From: Tateyamaria sp.
GTDB taxonomy: Bacteria; Pseudomonadota; Alphaproteobacteria; Rhodobacterales; Rhodobacteraceae
Assembly (NCBI GenBank): GCA_018668195.1
Contig: JABITU010000311.1
Location: 1-12,080 of the forward strand
Reading direction: 5' to 3'
Length of the DNA: 12,080 bases
Part shown: one piece after another, positions 9,762 to 12,080 of the stretch
Layout of the letters: each line of letters begins with the position of its first letter
Position numbering within the stretch: position 1 is the first letter of the stretch
Notes under the pieces: generated by a model
What the model saw: only the letters and a program-made list of their open reading frames with translations
Databases searched by the model: none
What the model was told of the DNA's origin: nothing
Translations under genes and position numbers: made by a program

Positions 9762-10532
9762 TCAGCTTTCGGATGCGTTCAGATATGCCCTTACTGTACC
9801 CTCAAATGCGCGTGGATTTTCAGCATGCAACCAGTGGCCCGCGTTGGGAACCTTGGCAAATCGGGACTTGGGAAAGAGCGCGCGAGTCTTTGGTCGATAC
9901 TCGTGTGTAACGTAATCTGATGTTCCGCCCGACAAAAATAGGGTTGGTCCAACATGCGCAGCGGATACTTCAGGGAATCCAAGGATTTCAGGCATATTTT
10001 TGGCCAGAGCGTCGAGGTTGAACCGCCATTTCTTGTTTTCCATATCCAACGATTGAGTCAGAAAACTGCTCAGCTGCTTGTCCATGCCAAGCTTGGCCAG
10101 CTGGGCGTTTGCATCTGACCTACGGTCAACTCTGCTTAGGTCAACGGCGCGCATGTGATCGATATGCTGTATATGGCTCTGAGCGTGGCCGTAACTGACC
10201 GGCGCTATGTCGCCGATGATCAGGCGGCGCACGGTGTCAGGGCGGGTAAGCGCCAACATCATTGCTGCTTTTCCACCCATAGAGTGGCCCAGCATATCCA
10301 TAGGGCCGCCCAAGTGGTCAATGATCTGTGCCAGATCGTCAGCAAGATCGGCGTAGCTATGGCTATTGGCCCAAAAGCTATGGCCGTGGTTTCGCATATC
10401 GATGGTAACGACGCGGCGCGTGTCTGATAGCCGTTTTGCCATTACGCCCCAATTGCGCGCCGATCCATAAAGGCCATGGGCGATCAATAGGGGCGTTCCA
10501 TGTGCGGAGCCAAATTCAGTAAAGCTGAGCAT
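9762..10532 (-). CDS. Alpha/beta fold hydrolase, YbfF-like esterase
   Basis: This is a 256-aa serine hydrolase of the alpha/beta fold. The oxyanion region is near residues 18-23 (AHGLYGS). The nucleophile elbow GHSMGG places the catalytic Ser at 84. The catalytic His is His233 (NAGHWLHAENP), and the acid is probably an Asp in the strand before it. Length and the motifs IDMRNHGHS and GHSMGGKAAM resemble E. coli YbfF, an acyl-CoA/short-chain esterase; the true substrate is unknown. The ATG at 10532 follows AAAGG (10544-10540) by 7 nt, and homology begins at once. An ATG at 10643 would add 37 residues that look like untranslated DNA. Being next to cfa may hint at a role in lipid or acyl metabolism, but this is only context. 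Confidence 0.92.
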   Translation of the reverse strand: MLSFTEFGSAHGTPLLIAHGLYGSARNWGVMAKRLSDTRRVVTIDMRNHGHSFWANSHSYADLADDLAQIIDHLGGPMDMLGHSMGGKAAMMLALTRPDTVRRLIIGDIAPVSYGHAQSHIQHIDHMRAVDLSRVDRRSDANAQLAKLGMDKQLSSFLTQSLDMENKKWRFNLDALAKNMPEILGFPEVSAAHVGPTLFLSGGTSDYVTHEYRPKTRALFPKSRFAKVPNAGHWLHAENPRAFEGTVRAYLNASES

Positions 10533-10695
10533 TTGAAAACCTTTAGCGATATTTGTTCTTATCGGCCAGAGGGACAAAGCCTTCATTGAACGCAAAATAG
10601 CGTGTCCGTACACGTGGGTTAGATCGTAGTCTGTAGCAACCAATCAGACCACTTAAACAGTTGCATGACGGCTTTGTGCGCCGGATAACTGAAAT
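10533..10695. other. Leader region of the hydrolase gene
   Basis: No gene is seen between the glyA terminator and the hydrolase start. A short inverted repeat CGTGT-CCGT-ACACG lies at 10601-10614. I found no clear sigma-70 promoter. Confidence 0.4.
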
Positions 10696-10716
10696 GCGCC
10701 CCCGTAAAGGGGGCGC
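10696..10716 (-). terminator. Hairpin terminator of glyA
   Basis: A perfect 8-bp GC-rich stem (GCGCCCCC / GGGGGCGC) with a 5-nt loop begins 30 nt beyond the glyA stop. On the minus strand the stem is followed by ATTTCAGTTAT, a weak U-rich tail. Position and strength make this the likely glyA transcription end. A 9-bp inverted repeat (10670-10678 and 10731-10739) encloses it. Confidence 0.7.
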
Positions 10717-10746
10717 TGTCGGATTGTGTTCACAAAGCCTTTGGCA

Positions 10747-12042
10747 TCAAAGGTCGGGATAAATTGGGAACCGCGCGCAAAGGTCTGTTACCTCGGCTTT
10801 TACGCGCGCCTCGACGTCGGCGTTTCCGTCTTCGCCATTGGCGGCCAATCCGTCTACAACCACATTGATCCAATCACCAATCTGGCGGAACTCTTGTTCG
10901 CCAAAACCACGCGTGGTGCCGGCGGGTGATCCAAGGCGGATGCCGCTGGTGATCATTGGCTTTTCTTCGTCGAATGGCACGCCATTTTTGTTGCAGGTGA
11001 TATGTGCGCGGCCCAAAGCTTTTTCAGTGGCGTTGCCCTTGACCCCTTTGGGGCGCAGGTCGACCAGCATCACATGCGTGTCCGTACCGTGTGTTACGGT
11101 ATCAAGCCCGCCCTTATGCAACTGATCGGCCAAGGCTTGCGCGTTCTTGATCACTTGCTGCTGGTATGTCTTGAAAGAAGGATCCAGTGCTTCGCCAAAG
11201 GCGACGGCTTTGGCTGCAATCACGTGCATCAGTGGGCCGCCTTGAATGCCGGGGAAAATCGCGGAATTGAATTTTTTGGCCAGTGCCTCGTCATTTGTTA
11301 GGATCAACCCACCACGTGGGCCGCGCAGAGTCTTGTGGGTTGTGGTCGTGGCCGCATGGACGTGAGGCATCGGATTAGGGTATTCGCCCGCCGCGATAAG
11401 GCCGGCGAAATGCGCCACATCCGCCAGCACATACGCTCCCACCTTGTCGGCAATCTCTCGGATGCGTGCAAAGTCGATAACCCGCGGAATGGCCGAACCG
11501 CCCGCGATGATCATCTGCGGCTTGTGCTCAAGCGCGAGTGCTTCCATCTGGTCGTAATCAATGTCGAGCGTGTCGCGCCGCACACCGTATTGCACAGCAT
11601 TGAACCACTTGCCTGACTGATTTGGTTTGGCACCATGTGTCAGGTGGCCACCTGCATCTAGAGACATGCCAAGAATGGTATCACCGGGTTGCAGCAGGGC
11701 TTGGAATACACCTTGGTTTGCCTGACTGCCCGAATTTGGCTGTACGTTGGCAAAGCCGCATTCAAACAGTTGTTTTGCGCGCTCGATTGCAAGCGTCTCG
11801 GCCACATCGACAAACTGGCATCCACCATAATAGCGCCGGCCCGGATAGCCCTCGGCATACTTGTTTGTCATCACCGAGCCTTGCGCCTCAAGCACGGCGC
11901 GCGACACGATGTTTTCCGACGCAATCAATTCTATCTCGTCGCGTTGACGTCCAAGTTCATCTTGGATTGAACCAAAAAGCTCGGGGTCGCGATCAGAGAG
12001 GCTTTGAGTAAAGAAACCATCTTGGCGATGCGGGGCGTTCAT
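10747..12042 (-). CDS. glyA: Serine hydroxymethyltransferase
   Basis: GlyA is a cytosolic PLP enzyme that converts serine and tetrahydrofolate to glycine and 5,10-methylene-tetrahydrofolate, the main source of one-carbon units. The 431-aa length is typical. Family motifs are all present: LIASEN (39-44), the [15 protein letters not shown] block (60-74), SGSQAN (104-109), the PLP-contacting DVAHFAG (208-214) and the [14 protein letters not shown] block, in which Lys237 forms the Schiff base. [11 protein letters not shown] near the C-terminus carries the carboxylate-binding arginine. The ATG at 12042 is chosen over one at 12066 because AAAAGGAG at 12057-12050 lies 7 nt upstream. The gene ends before a strong hairpin, suggesting that it is transcribed alone or as the last gene of its unit. 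Its promoter is outside or at the edge of the window. Confidence 0.98.
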   Translation of the reverse strand: MNAPHRQDGFFTQSLSDRDPELFGSIQDELGRQRDEIELIASENIVSRAVLEAQGSVMTNKYAEGYPGRRYYGGCQFVDVAETLAIERAKQLFECGFANVQPNSGSQANQGVFQALLQPGDTILGMSLDAGGHLTHGAKPNQSGKWFNAVQYGVRRDTLDIDYDQMEALALEHKPQMIIAGGSAIPRVIDFARIREIADKVGAYVLADVAHFAGLIAAGEYPNPMPHVHAATTTTHKTLRGPRGGLILTNDEALAKKFNSAIFPGIQGGPLMHVIAAKAVAFGEALDPSFKTYQQQVIKNAQALADQLHKGGLDTVTHGTDTHVMLVDLRPKGVKGNATEKALGRAHITCNKNGVPFDEEKPMITSGIRLGSPAGTTRGFGEQEFRQIGDWINVVVDGLAANGEDGNADVEARVKAEVTDLCARFPIYPDL

Positions 12043-12080
12043 TGGCGTGCTCCTTTTGGGGCTCATGAATCATAACGGAA

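Noticed and set aside
10533..10643. 37-residue N-terminal extension of the alpha/beta hydrolase
   Set aside because: There is no ribosome site at 10643, and the family fold starts at the ATG at 10532, which has a good AAAGG.
10615..10660. tRNA-like folding near 10617-10650
   Set aside because: Only a 5-bp stem (GTCTG/CAGAC) forms. There is no T-loop, acceptor stem or anticodon arm.
12043..12080. Glycine or SAM riboswitch upstream of glyA
   Set aside because: Only 38 bp of leader are in the window and no aptamer can be seen in them.

Overview
The window looks like a chromosomal stretch of an alphaproteobacterium, most likely a marine Rhodobacteraceae (roseobacter-type). This rests on my general impression of the CarB, GlyA and Cfa protein sequences, moderate GC content, Shine-Dalgarno-led genes and a chromosomal mix of housekeeping and transport genes. 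It is not a database result. I see no insertion sequence, phage gene, CRISPR array, tRNA or rRNA.

Layout, left to right. Positions 1-3188 (minus strand) hold a carbohydrate-type ABC importer operon transcribed right to left. It encodes a periplasmic binding protein, a MalF-like permease and a MalG-like permease cut by the window edge; the ATPase would lie beyond the window. Both gene junctions carry strong GC-rich hairpins without T-tracts, suited to giving each gene a different mRNA level. The 300-bp divergent region 3189-3489 carries two nearly identical TTGAGGT-N4-ACCTCAA palindromes whose centres are 30 bp apart, a strong candidate operator pair for the importer. Position 3490 starts a plus-strand MOSC-domain protein. 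It converges on carB (4289-7621, minus), the large subunit of carbamoyl-phosphate synthase. Divergent from carB is a plus-strand HAD-like protein (7794-8465). It keeps HAD motifs II-IV but has lost both aspartates of motif I. It meets cfa (cyclopropane fatty acid synthase, minus) tail to tail, the two stop codons overlapping in one TTAA. Upstream of cfa on the same strand is a YbfF-like alpha/beta hydrolase, and then glyA (serine hydroxymethyltransferase) with a clear hairpin terminator.

Functionally the window is mostly ordinary metabolism: nutrient import, arginine/pyrimidine precursor synthesis, membrane lipid modification and one-carbon/serine-glycine metabolism. I found no convincing multi-gene novel system. 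The best leads are the paired operator in front of the importer, the HAD protein with a destroyed catalytic motif, and the hairpins inside the transport operon.
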